Shown here: positions 35,594-46,915 of the stretch, piece by piece
Numbering within the stretch: the first letter of the stretch is position 1
How the letters are laid out: each line of letters starts with the position of its first letter
NCBI GenBank assembly: GCA_035235625.1
Contig: CP141150.1
Span: 28,102,756 to 28,166,755 of the forward strand
Length of the DNA: 64,000 nucleotides
Reading direction: 5' to 3'
Origin: Saururus chinensis
Taxonomy: Eukaryota; Streptophyta; Magnoliopsida; Piperales; Saururaceae
Program-made: the position numbers and the translations under genes
The notes under the pieces: generated by a model
What the model was told of the DNA's origin: nothing
Databases searched by the model: none
The model's input: only the letters and a program-made list of their open reading frames with translations

Positions 35594-37534
35594 CTTTGGC
35601 AATGCATGTGTGATACCTCAGTTACCTGGTGCCGAAATATTTATTTTTAGCACTGGTTAACAAATGCTTATCATGTTTTAGTTCTTCTTAGGAAGTGACA
35701 TATTCAATTGTAGTCAAATTTTCATTGTTTGTTAGGGAAAGAAAATAAATCTTTAGCTCATTTTTACGCAGGTCGAATGCTGTGATTTCCTATGAATTCA
35801 ACAGCTTAAGCTTTTATTCAACCTGCACCTTTCTTGAATTCACTAATAAATACGGGAATGGTAGTTTTGCTTTGGAATAGCAGGCGTCTGGAGTAGAGAA
35901 CCAATGTCCACAATAGGACCTCACAAATGTGGCTTATGCCTTGCCTTTTGACTTCAAAACCCAGCAAATTTCACTGATGGAATTACTCATTCGATGGTGG
36001 TCTTGGCTCTCTGCCCATACAGCCTTCCTCTGTCTTTTTAGTTTCTCTATAAGATACTTGAGGATCTGTTTTGGAAATACCTGTTGTGAGCTCCTTGTTT
36101 TGGAAGTTATCTTTAGCTCTTATGTTTTGTGCCCATGTGTTTCTTCTTTTGATGTGTAATGAGTGCGAGACCTCTAGCTTGCAAAGTAGGTATTTGAGAA
36201 TGAGTAATTAATTTGTATTGACTCTTGTATCTTCCATTGCTAATGAATGACTGTTTAATATTCTTTGCCTTTTTTACAATTGTTTTTGTATCCTATTGTT
36301 TCTGTTGTATCCCATAAAATTTGTTCTACTTTTGTTGAGTATCACAATGAATGACTTTCTGTTAATTTTGCATCCTTACCTTGTTAGAAACATTTAGTCC
36401 TTTGTCCATTCTTGTTCTATTTCAACAATTGCAGAATCAAGCTAGGCAAGCATCTCAATAGCGATCCTTTTTGTTCATAGGTTGCTTGTATATTTTAAAG
36501 AACTGTTTGAACTTTTCTTTTCATAATATTGTTCTCTGTTTTAATGTTGGGTATCTTTTAGTCCAAAAGAGGGAAGAGTGACATGGCTGCCGATGAGATT
36601 TGGAGGGGGCTTTCAAGAATGTAGTAAATAACAAGAATTTGCTCTGTTTGCTTCTACTTCTCTAAGCAGAGAGGTTGACTGTTTGGCAGGGTTGGTTGAG
36701 AGAATTTGGGAGACTTTCTTGTCATTCTCCAGTTTCCGGTTGCCGGTTGCTGGTTGAAAGGTGTTTCTCTGTGTCAAGGCGAGGCCGTTTGTTGACCATA
36801 TTGCATGTATGTCAGGCGAGAGTGGCTTGTCACTTTCGCCATGAAGAACATGAAAGATCCTACTCAGCCAAAGTCTTCATATCCTTTTGACCTTACTCTC
36901 TTCATGTCATTTGATTCCCTTTTCTTTCAAGCCTAGCTCTCCTCCCCTGCCCTTTTTATCCATTTGTGTTACTTGTAAGATCCCATTTAAAGATCAACCT
37001 TCTGCTACAAGAAAGAGCCGCCAATTAATTAGATGGGAGAGAAATTCAAGTGTGATTGTGACACTTACGAAATCCTATATAGTATTTTGAATGAATTTGG
37101 AGATTTGAGAATTTTCTAGACATTTGGAAATGTGAGGAGTCTCTTGACACACCCTCGACATGCCGAGATCTGGGGGAAGCCTGCCCAAAAATGGTGGTGA
37201 TTTTGAAAACATATCATATTCCCTTTGGAAAGCTTCCCTTCAGTATTTAAAGCCTTCTTTACGTCTCAAACTCAATTGTTGAGCTTACTTATAGAGGCGA
37301 ATCCAACTCCAAAAAGGTAATTTCAGTAGAATTTGATGTCAGTTTTGCCATTGGAGAAGGAGAGAGAGGGCTTGTGGAGCAGAAAGTGAGCTCCAAAGCT
37401 GGAGGAATTCAAGGCAGGGTCACTGTCTATGAAAAATTCGAAGTGTTTTTACATGTAGAATTGTGTAAACGTAATTTACTAGGTTAATGCATGAATATTG
37501 CGATAAAATAGAAATTTTGGTAAAATATGCATGT
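35594..37534. other. Intergenic between the Maf-like gene and the MULE
   Basis: No gene or bounded element supportable. The sequence is moderately AT-rich and without long open frames of credible composition. Confidence 0.5.
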
Positions 37535-37543
37535 TAAATCCAA

Positions 37544-37872
37544 GGGAAAATTATATAATTAATATTAAAAAAATAATTATTTACCATTTTAAACCATTTT
37601 GGGAAATAATTCCCAAAATAGTGTTCGTTTTTGCCATGCAGGCGCGCCTGCATGGCTTTTTTTTTTTTAGCGATTTCGTCCTTTCGAAAGACGAAATCAG
37701 GTTTAAGCTGATTTCGTCCTTCTAAAGGACGAAATCAACTTAAAACACTTGACCCGATTTCGTCCTTTAGAAGGACGAAATCACCCTACTTAGCCAATTT
37801 TTGCGCTTTCGGGTGTTAACACGGATTTCGTCCGTTTAAAGGACGAAATCAGTTTTACACTGAGACGAAATC
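37544..37872 (+). repeat. MULE left terminal inverted repeat
   Basis: Contains, from the tip inward, the AT-rich terminus, a perfect 24 bp palindrome (37633-37656, half-site GCCATGCAGGCG), a T tract and four 27 bp palindromes plus a half unit. It pairs with 45075-45409. Confidence 0.93.
37672..37872. repeat. Palindrome array, left (4.5 units)
   Basis: 27 bp units at 37672-37698, 37710-37736, 37756-37782 and 37824-37850, plus a half unit GACGAAATC at 37864-37872. Each unit is GATTTCGTCCTT (or a one-base variant), a short variable centre, and its inverted complement AAGGACGAAATC. Spacers are 11-41 bp and unrelated. The centre differs between units (TCGA, TCTA, TTAG, TTTA), while the arms are nearly invariant. 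Confidence 0.93.
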
Positions 37873-38068
37873 AAGTTAATTTTTTTAAAATATCTATTTT
37901 AATCTAAATTTAACACCTGTCCCTGTTCATTCCACACATTCCATTCTCAATTCCATTCCATTTCACACATTCAATGCATATTAACATTATGAAATAAAAA
38001 CAAACATTATTATAAATATTTATCAAATATTATTACACATAAGGGGAGAACATAAAACAATGCAAATA

Positions 38069-40369
38069 TCACAATCTCCTACGGCTTCGACCTCGGCCTC
38101 GGCCTTGACAGTGCTGCACAATCTCCTCCTCATGATCTATCAATTCCGGCTCTGGCTGTGGCTCCAGCTGGGGATGTGGCTCTAGCTCTGGCTCTGGCTC
38201 GGGATGTGGCTCTAGCTCTGGCTCTGGCTTCGGCTCCACATAAGTAATAGATGGTTCAACACGAGCTGGCCGATGTCGTCTATAATATAAAATCAGCTCT
38301 ACCTCAGCTATATGTGCAGTGACTCCAAATGATGAACAAGGAGGAGAGCTATGCGCTGCTGAAGACGATGGAATATCATGGAAGGAAGAGTGAACCGGCG
38401 GTGTCTGAGCGGCCTCGTGGACAGGATAATCTCTATAGACATCTGTAATCACTGACTGAAGTAGTGGCAAGCTACGAATGACATCATTATGCTCCCTAAT
38501 CACCGACTGATATGCTGCTAATAACTCCTCGCTCGAAGTGTAGGTGTTAATTGCGTCAGTCAAATGCGCATGAGTATGTCGAGCAAGACGAAGCTATAAA
38601 AAAAAATTTTAAAAGTTAGATAAATAATTAATAAGATATAAAAAAATAATATGGGCATTAATTAACAAAGTTCTACTTACCAAAGCTGCCTCAGATGCTC
38701 CCCTAGGCTGATATGTCATCTCCTCGATATCGTTGAGGGGCAAAATATATCGTCGTGTAATCGGTAAATACCACTGTATATATGCGCTATGAACATCTCG
38801 CGATGTCGTAGCCATCTCCCCTCCTATAATAGTGGCTCTCCTATCCTCCCATCGAGCGATATATGACGCATGATGTAATGTCCAGTCGGTAATATGGTGG
38901 CCCTGTCGAGTAATGCGGTGGATATACTCAACAGGAGACGGTGGGACCCCCTGCTCCAGGTTAAACTGGAACATTACCCGATTTGGCACATACATCTCTA
39001 CTATCTCGTAACATATTAATGGAGTTCGAGATAGCCACACGTCTCGACCGTCAATACATAGAGGAGGTAAGGCAGCCAATACTTCCAGTGAGTACAGTTG
39101 CCAAATAACCTATACCATATATAAAGATAATTTAACTTAAAGAACAACAATATATTTTATAAACACTACAAAAATAGTTCAACACATAACTAAAATTACC
39201 TGATATAGCCGCTGGTGGTCTAACTCCCCTCTGTACAATCGAAGGACTCCTTGTGGATTTTCTGTTCTCTTTCTCCGAACATTCCACCTTAAGGAGTTAT
39301 ATTTAAAAAAATGAGTTCAACAAATTTATATAAAACGATGCTAAAAGTTTCAAGTTTTAAACAAAAATAAAAGCTACCTCGCACCTAATGGAGCACCCTC
39401 GGCTAAGCGACCCATCTCAGCACTTGGTCGTCCGACGTGTAAATGCTCCCACGACCAAAGCTATGTTATAAAATATGAACATATTAAATAAAATTAAATA
39501 ATTATATGTAAATAAAAATGTTTAAAGTTATAAATTCATTATACCTGAAGAAGGGTCAGACAGCCTGCAATCCCCGAAGTCATGGCCTGACATGCTTTCC
39601 CTAACTCTCGGTATAAAAACGCAAGAGTGGCACTGCCCCATGAATACTCACCCGCCTTGTCTAAATCCTCAAGGAGGGAGAGATAGGCGACATGTACATG
39701 GCTACTCGTCGTATCAGCAAATATCGTCGCTCCAAGTAGATGTAAAAGATAGGCTCATGCATGTTGCTCGATAACTATATCCGTAGCATCGGCTGGGAGC
39801 TCTTGAAACTCCTGTAACAGCCATCGAAGGCTCACTCGACTACCATGCATAAATGTAGCTGGAGGAGCTCTACCAAGGAGTCTAACTAAAACATCACCAT
39901 GAGCTCCTCCTGTCATGCCCGTCACCGCATGACCATTGATGCGAAGTCCTAATAGAACTGCCACATCCATGAGAGCGATGGACATCTCTCCATAGGGCAA
40001 ATGGAACGTCTGCGTCTCCCTCCTCCATCTCTCAACAAGAGCCGTCAATAAAGGCCGATCGAGACGGACGTATCTAAGATGAATAAAATGCCCAAATCCC
40101 GCTCGCTCAATATAGGGCAACACACGATCATCCACTGGCCAATGGCGGAGATACGTGAAGTGTTCGGTGCACTCAAGGCACCCAGGGTCCTATAATAAAT
40201 TTATAATTTATAACCCATCATACTATATCAGCTAAAAAAATAATTTTTTTTTTAAAAATAGTTATCATACCTCTCCTCTCCAAATAGCTGCCGACCTATG
40301 TGTCTCCTGCTGTGAAAGTATAGAATCATCGATCGGGCCTGGCCCGTAAGATCGATCTACATGAGCCAT
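38069..40369 (-). pseudogene. MAIN-like plant mobile domain (PMD) gene carried by the MULE, 6 exons, one nonsense codon
   Basis: Exons (minus): 40271-40369, 39545-40189, 39378-39460, 39200-39287, 38681-39109, 38069-38593. All splice sites are GT-AG with compatible phases, giving 623 codons with one in-frame TGA at 39755-39757 (codon 178). The protein opens MAHVDRSYGPGPIDDSILSQ, continues DPGCLECTEHFTYLRHWPVD and has PYGEMSIALMDVAVLLGLRI, EYSWGSATLAFLYRELGKAC and LWSWEHLHVGRP, the hallmarks of the aminotransferase-like PMD found in MAIN/MAIL1. The C-terminus has a Pro-Glu repeat (PEPELEPHPEPEPELEPHP) and a basic tail GRGRGRSRRRL. Arabidopsis MAIN and MAIL1 act with PP7L in transposon silencing and meristem maintenance. 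Readthrough or a functional allele elsewhere is possible, since everything except the TGA is intact. Confidence 0.88.
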
Positions 40370-40466
40370 ATGATCTGCAGACGGAGAATTAAGATCACAT
40401 CATTATTCAATAAGAACATATGCTCATACCTAAAATAAATAGTAATTAAATAGATTAATTATATCT

Positions 40467-43317
40467 TTACCAATCAACAGGAGGATTTTGACATGATTTA
40501 CTATTATGCCCACTTTGTTTACACCTCCCGCATTTATATCCCCCTCTACCATCTCTCTCCATAGTTCTACGGTCCATTGTATTCCTAATGCGAACTGACC
40601 GTGGGCGACCGGGTTGCCTTGTTGCTATCGGAGGGTATAATACAAAAGGTATATCCCTCTCCCAATACTCCCGACCACGAGGAGAATAAAATTCTGCGGA
40701 GTACACATTTTTATAGGTGGACGATGTGTAAAACAATGATGCCTGTATCGGCTCCCGCCGTTTTACCCACACGGCGATAAGGTGCGAGCAAGGATAACCA
40801 TAAACCTGAGGGATGTTGCATGTACAAGTATGCATTCTCGCATTTACCATAACCTTCCTGCCACGAATAGACGTCACTTCGTACTGACCGCTGTTAATCC
40901 GATTAACTATATACTCCCCAATTTTTCTTGTTTGCTCTCTCAATATAGCTTCCACTCTAGGAGTATACAGGGTGGTCATGGCAGAGGCGGCAGACGATCG
41001 TTTAACAAAAAATTTTATGAGCCGATAAAAGAGGGCTGACACTAAAGCCTGCATGGGTAAACCTCGTGCCCCCTTCAAGACGCTATTTAAACTTTCAGCC
41101 ATATTTGTAGTAGTCATGCCAAATGTCATAAAACCACCGTGAGCAAGGGACCACTGTGCAGGATGTAATTCTCCTCCTAAGAGGAGATGTTTTGCCCTAG
41201 GGCTCTCTTGACCAATCAAGTCCATTTTAGCATCAAACTTTTCTACTGTGAGTGCATAAGCTGCTGCCCCAATTAAGTCCGTCAATGTATCATTTTTGAA
41301 CTCTTTCTTAAAATTTGCTTTTATATGACGGATACAATAACGATGGTGGTACATAGGCTCGGGAAGAACTTCAGGTACGGCCTTCTGAAGCCCCTTATGT
41401 CGATATGAAATAATGACGATGTTCGTCATGCCCATCAGTACATGATCCCTCAGTTCCATTAGAAACCATTTCCAATTTTCTCCATCTTCCTTCCCGACAA
41501 GCCCGAATGTAAGAGGAAATAACCCATTGTTTCCATCTATAGCCGTTGCAGCCATAAGAGCACCGGGGTATCTGCCATACAAGTGAGTGGCATCAACACC
41601 AATCACAGGAATGCATGTCGAAACCCCGCTATAGACGGCCCAAATGCCCAAAACAGCCGTCTAAATCTTCTACAAGTGCCACCATCTACACGAGGTACAA
41701 CATTATCCTCTAAGCTGTAGTAGGTGTCAGGATTCGCTTCTTGCACCGCCCTTAGGTACATTGGCAACAATTTGTATGATTCTACCCAATCCCCATAAAT
41801 AGCCTTGATCGCTATATTCCTTGCTGCCCATGCTTTCTTATAAGATATGTCAACATGATACTTCTCCTTTATTCTTTGAATGATATCCCCCGGTGTGAGA
41901 GTTAATTCGGCTTGGATAGCCGGCATTATAACCTTCGAAATAAAGGAGGCACTGCATTGCCTATGATCTGTGCTAAGCTGGGCATTCCGACATGTGTGGT
42001 CACCTTTGTACATTTGCAATTTAAAGTACCCACCACCCCTTCTTATTGAGCCATGCACTCTCCAAGGGCAAGTGCTATCAATGCACTTCACCGTATACTC
42101 TGACGAATTTGCTCGTACAACCTTGTATTCGACATGATTTTGAATTGAGAACTCCTGCAAGGCTGTAACAAATGCTTCTTTATTCTCAAAGATGCGGCCA
42201 ACATATAACTCATCTTCATTTTGTTGGTCCATATCCATTGTAGAATTAACTGCTGCATCTATCTCCTCATCTGTGATGTGTGCATAAAGTGGCTCCACTT
42301 CATAGTACGGCGGGTCTTCAACATCTACATTCATATCATTCCCAGCAATAGCATTTTCAACCGCATCATCCCCCTCGCCGTCAACCATCTGTTGAGCACT
42401 TTCTTCACCTCTAACCCCTTCTACATTCATGTCAGAATCTTCTTCATTTACTTCGTCAATATTATCTTCACCTTCATTATCCTCATTTTCATTAATTTCT
42501 TCACCGTAGACATATCCCCCCCTACATATAAACATCGCATATTAATACTAACTTTCATAAGCCTAAAAAAGTTTAATTCATTTATAAATATATATTTCAC
42601 CTTTGATTAGATGGTCCAGCATCGGTATGACCAACATAAGTGTAGGGGTAATGAAGGCCCATCGAACTTTGAGTTTCATACCATGCACTGCCTTGAGACA
42701 TTTGAACGCTAAATGGCTCCTGTGCATGCATCGTGGACCTTCAAAATTACACACAAAACTCCCAAACTTTAGCTAAACATATTTTCATTAAAAGATAATA
42801 AGATTCAAAACGTATTCCCAACTAAATCAACCTTACCTCCAATTAGGTCCACTTCCACCGTAAATAGGGGCGGTGACCTATGACGTTCATTTGAAGCTAC
42901 TGTCATAGATAAATTTCCCTCTTCTTCGTTGTCCACTGACATGTGCATATGACTTTCATTGTTCACATTTCTATCCGAGCTCCTTTGTGAGCTTCTGTGA
43001 GAGCTCCTATGTGAACTACTTCGCCTTTCACTAGTCACTCGGGCCTCTTTTTCGAGAAATAACTCGAAAGAAATTATGTGACGCGAGTGGTGAAACATAA
43101 AACCCATTGATGCATCATCATATATGCACATTAGTGTCATCCTCGATCCATATGATGGAATATTACATTTGATAGTAATTTTCCATCTTCTTCGATCCAA
43201 CCCAACCTTGCTTGCAACGTGCATCTCAAATTCATCAAATGTTGACGGTTTCTTAATTAATAATCCTTCTATGCGTCCGTCATAGTTAATTATAAAACTA
43301 ACCATTTCTTCTGCCAT
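40467..43317 (-). pseudogene. MULE transposase (MuDR type), frameshifted and catalytically altered
   Basis: Three pieces in order. 43317-42805: N-terminal region beginning MAEEMVSFIINYDGRIEGLL with a Ser/Arg-rich stretch; a donor lies near 42836. 42535-41603: acidic segment, then the MuDR DNA-binding domain (GRIFENKEAFVTALQEFSIQ, CPWRVHGSIRRGG, DHTCRNAQLSTDHRQCSASF). 41651-40467: catalytic core with PVIGVDATHLYGRY (first Asp), TTNMAESLNSVLKGARGLP (Glu), SWIM zinc finger CTCNIPQVYGYPCSHLIA (residues 276-293 of that ORF) and a CCHC knuckle CGRCKQSGHNSKSC. A one-base frameshift separates the last two ORFs at about 41620. The second catalytic Asp, expected in ISD-RHKG, is Tyr (IISYRHKG; codon 41403-41405). 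A short exon probably lies at about 42603-42740. Confidence 0.92.
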
Positions 43318-45074
43318 TTCTATTCAATTAATTCATAAACAATCAATTAAATTAATATTAGATTAAGCAAATTAATACTAACATCTACCCTAATCAACAT
43401 ATTTTCAAAATATATATGCATAGAAACTAATAGATTTACCAAGTACATATGCATATCACGAAGACTTTATATTAATGAGCAAATTTATTATGTATGGGCA
43501 ATTAGGAAAGCTAAAAGTGAGTGAGAAAGGCCGAGCGTCGTAGCCATCGCCGGCAAATCTAGTTTCCACCCAATGAAGGATCATCACTCAGACAATCCAT
43601 TTTTTAACTATTCTCACTAAATACTTTGGTTTTTTCTTATTTTAAACAAGAATATTGATATACTTCAAATAAAGTTTTTTATTTAATTTTTTTAATTAGG
43701 TTAAAAAAACGAGTCTCACATAGACAACAAGAAGAGATTATTATGTGTAATTAAAATATTATTAGATAATAAATAAAAAAAGTCTTGTTTCGATGAGCTC
43801 GAGCTCATGTTCGTTGAAGGTAACATCATTTGCAAATAGATCAAAATCAGAGGATGAATATTACTCGGGAGCAAATTAATTTTTTTGCTTCTTCTAGATA
43901 TTGGTTTCATAGTTTATGATGTTCAAACTTAGTTAACACGTGTGAGTTTAGACTTATATAATTTTTTTCAAAAAAAATAAAAAAAAAACTTTTTAAAATT
44001 CAAACACGGTTGGGAGGTTGTGTATAACGTATTCATTGAAAGACTTTTGGTTTTGGAATGGGAGGTGAACTTAAAGTAAATCGGCTGGAGGTGGGGCCCG
44101 GGCAACGACTCTAAAATGACTTGTCTTAAAAACATAAATACCCTATTCCCAAAAAATTTCAAATGCTACCCTTCTAATTTTTTTAAGGAAAATCGGACCC
44201 CTCTACCACCCTCTGTTGTTTCAGTGCCACTGACAACCGTAGTTATGAAACTAGACCTGGTTGCGTCTACTCAAAGGAATTGTTTTTTAATAATATCCTC
44301 TATCTGTGCAACATTAATAGTTTCATTGATTTTTCAAAATATACTAATTTTTTAAAACCCTAATTTAAAGTTAGTTCGCTTTGAAAAACTAAATAGAACT
44401 AGTAACATAGAACGGAGGGAATAATCAATTTAGTAGGATTTATGAAGACTAGGGAATTTTTTTTTTACCTGAAATCTTAAAAAGGTGAAAGGAAATTACA
44501 TGAAATTTTATGTTTCCTTACATGAAATTTTCAAATGTGTTAAAAGACATATCTTAAAGGAAATTACATCAAGATACTTTTGAGTAAACACAGGCCAACT
44601 AAGTTCCTTATATCAAACTTAATTAATTTAAACAACTTAAATCAAATCATTCTTGACCCTAGTCTATTTTGCATTCAAGCACTCAGTCTTATTCTACTCT
44701 TGTAATAACAAAACCCTCCTTAAAACACTTCCAACCCCATTGTTATTAGTAAATCTTAAATGGGCAGACAACAAATTATAAGTTGAACATAATACTAACA
44801 TTACATAACATTACAATATTTCCTAACTAAATTAAATAGAGAAAATTTTTATATTTAAATTAGGGCAAAACAAACATACCTAAATCGGCTTGGTAACGAG
44901 GCGGCACTCAAAATAGAAGTCGGACTCAAAGAAAGCTGGGGCGGACTCAAGGAAAGCTGGGCGGATTGACGGCGGGCAAGATCGCGGCGGAGCGAAAAAA
45001 ATTGTCGCGGCGGAGCGAACTGGCGAGACAGAGAAAATGCGGAATGGAGCGCGGGCGGGTGGTGTAAATAGCGC
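43318..45074. other. MULE 5' non-coding region
   Basis: Transposase upstream region inside the element, with no coding sequence recognised. Candidate sub-elements are a Stowaway-like unit at about 44294-44420 (right end AGAACGGAGGGAATA) and short direct repeats of GGCGGAGCGAA near 44988-45020, close to the right TIR. Confidence 0.5.
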
Positions 45075-45264
45075 GATTTCGTCCTTTGAAAGGACGAAAT
45101 CAACTTTAGTTGATTTCGTCTTTTAAACGGACGAAATCCGTGTTAACACCGGCTGAAAAGGTGATTTCGTCCTTTAGAAGGACGAAATCAACTTAAGTTG
45201 ATTTCGTCCTTCTAAAGGACGAAATCAGCTTAGACCTGATTTCGTCCTTCGAAAGGACGAAATC
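45075..45264. repeat. Palindrome array, right (5 units)
   Basis: 27 bp units at 45075-45101, 45112-45138, 45163-45189, 45200-45226 and 45238-45264, with the same invariant arms as the left array and spacers of 10-24 bp. The outermost units share centres with the outermost left units (TCGA, then TCTA), as expected of TIR partners. Confidence 0.93.
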
Positions 45265-45409
45265 GCTTAAAAAAAAAAAAGCCACGCAGGCGCCAGGGAG
45301 GCGGCTGGCGCCTGCGTGGCAAAAGCGAACACCATTTTGGGAATTATTTCCGAAAATGATTTAAAATGGTAAATAATTATTTTTTTAATATTAAATATAT
45401 AATTTTCCC
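45075..45409 (-). repeat. MULE right terminal inverted repeat
   Basis: Inverted counterpart of 37544-37872. It holds five palindrome units, an A tract, a GC-rich hairpin (45281-45320; 16 bp perfect stem, half-site GCCACGCAGGCGCCAG, 8 nt loop) and the terminal AT-rich block ending at 45409. Confidence 0.93.
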
Positions 45410-45418
45410 TAAATCCAA

Positions 45419-46414
45419 TTTAGTGGTGCTTTTCTTATCAAATGCTATAAAAATCTCTTCATTACCTTGTGAAAGCTCTGAAGGAGAGCTAGGGAAGAGT
45501 GGACTTAAAAAAGGGAAGACATTGATAAAAAAGTAGATGAACTTGGGTTTTATCAACAAATCCCTTGATCTGTCAGAGGGTCTGCTTTCAAAGACCTCAA
45601 TGTTGAAATAAAAGGGAATTAAAAAAGTAAAATGTATGGAATACCTTCGAGTTAATTCCAGTACTTAATTGTGAACTAAAGGCAGTAAAAAATATGGACA
45701 AATGGCTAGTGTTGAGGCGTCTATTAGTCTTGCATGTACATTTGTTAAAACTTAACCTGAATCGCACTAGACCCATCCGACCCTATTAATATAAGGGTTA
45801 GTGTTGAGGTCTGGAAAATGGACCCTATTACTATAAGCATTTGATTCATGTAATTACCTGACTAATTAGCCTAAACCTGCTAAACCTGTTTATTTGACGT
45901 GCAGTCTTTCCATTTTTCAAACCCACCCTGTGAGTATATGTTTTCTCATTGTCGATTGGTCTTCCTTCTACTGCTAAATTTAAATCCTAAGATCTTATAT
46001 CCACAATCCTTCTAGAGTCCACAACCCCTAATATACACTCACTGTTTGTTGAAAATGTTGTTTCCCTTCAAGATGTCGTTTTTATGGAGTTAGACTATCT
46101 CCTTAATATGAGTATGTCTTTGATAGGCTGATTTCTCAATCGCTCTTCCTAAATTACAATTACAACATGCACTCAAGGGCAAGAGAGGATACAAGAGAAG
46201 GTGGATCAAGCCCCAATAAATGATTCCTAATTTGTGTAAGCATGGACATGGAAATATGGGAATGAAACTCACAATGGGAATAAGATGGGCTCAATAGGAT
46301 GACACTTTAATGGCTTTGAGTCTAGAACTTAGAAAGGTGCTTGAATTTTTCTTTTTGATTCCTTTTCATTGAGTTTTCTTACCAAATACATGTTGTAGAT
46401 GATTTAAGACATCA
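45419..46414. other. Spacer between the MULE and a composite LTR
   Basis: AT-rich DNA with no supportable gene or bounded repeat. Confidence 0.5.
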
Positions 46415-46419
46415 ACTAG

Positions 46420-46915
46420 TGTAATGCCCTTGATTTTTCCTTCGATTTCTTATAATTTTTCTGCTATTTTTTGATTATTTTTGACAGGAAAATATGACGC
46501 TTCGGCGTATTTGGTTACGATATTTGTACCCGTAGTCGGGTGTGGGGTTCATCGTAGGCCACGGGCCTAGACGCGTATTTACGGCGCGAAAAATCATTAA
46601 CGAAGGTATTGCAGAGGTTAAGGGACTGCAGAAAAAAAAAATTCCGCGAGTTTTAAGAAAATTGTATGAAAAATCTTGGGCGTTACAATGATTTTTCCTA
46701 CCATTTCTTATAATTTTTTTGCTATTTTCTTATTATTTTCGACAAGAAAATATGACGCTTCGGCGTATTCGGTTACAATATTTGTACTCGTAGTCGGGTG
46801 TGGGGTTCATCGTAGGCCACGGGCCTAGATGCGCATTTATGGCGCGAAAAATCATTAACGAAGGTATTGCGGAGGTTAAGGGACTGCAGAAGAAAAATAA
46901 AATGGAAAAGAGCCC
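46420..46915. repeat. Direct duplication of the LTR 5' end
   Basis: About 230 bp starting GATTTTTCCT and including TATGACGCTTCGGCGTAT, GTAGTCGGGTGTGGGGTTC and GCGCGAAAAATCATTAACGA occurs at 46430-46650 and again from 46690 to about 46900. The first copy then jumps to the LTR 3' terminus, while the second continues into the GC-rich body. Confidence 0.9.

Larger units (their letters stand above)
37535..45418 (-). mobile_element. Mutator-like element (MULE), 7,866 bp, with 9 bp target duplication
   Basis: The element spans 37544-45409. It begins GGGAAAATTATAT and ends with the inverted counterpart ATAATTTTCCC-like sequence; TAAATCCAA is repeated perfectly at 37535-37543 and 45410-45418, the 9 bp duplication diagnostic of Mutator elements. 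The TIRs are about 330 bp and contain a GC-rich hairpin, a poly(A/T) tract and an array of 27 bp palindromes. Two minus-strand genes lie inside: a MuDR-type transposase (43317 to 40467) and a plant mobile domain gene (40369 to 38069). Low TIR divergence and the intact target duplication point to a fairly recent insertion. Confidence 0.96.

Noticed and set aside
37672-37872. CRISPR-like array (27 bp repeats with unique spacers)
   Set aside because: The repeats are perfect palindromes inside the TIRs of a eukaryotic DNA transposon, with irregular spacers and an inverted partner array at 45075-45264. There are no cas genes and the host is a plant.
42221-42610. 129-codon plus-strand ORF
   Set aside because: Antisense shadow of the acidic region of the MULE transposase.
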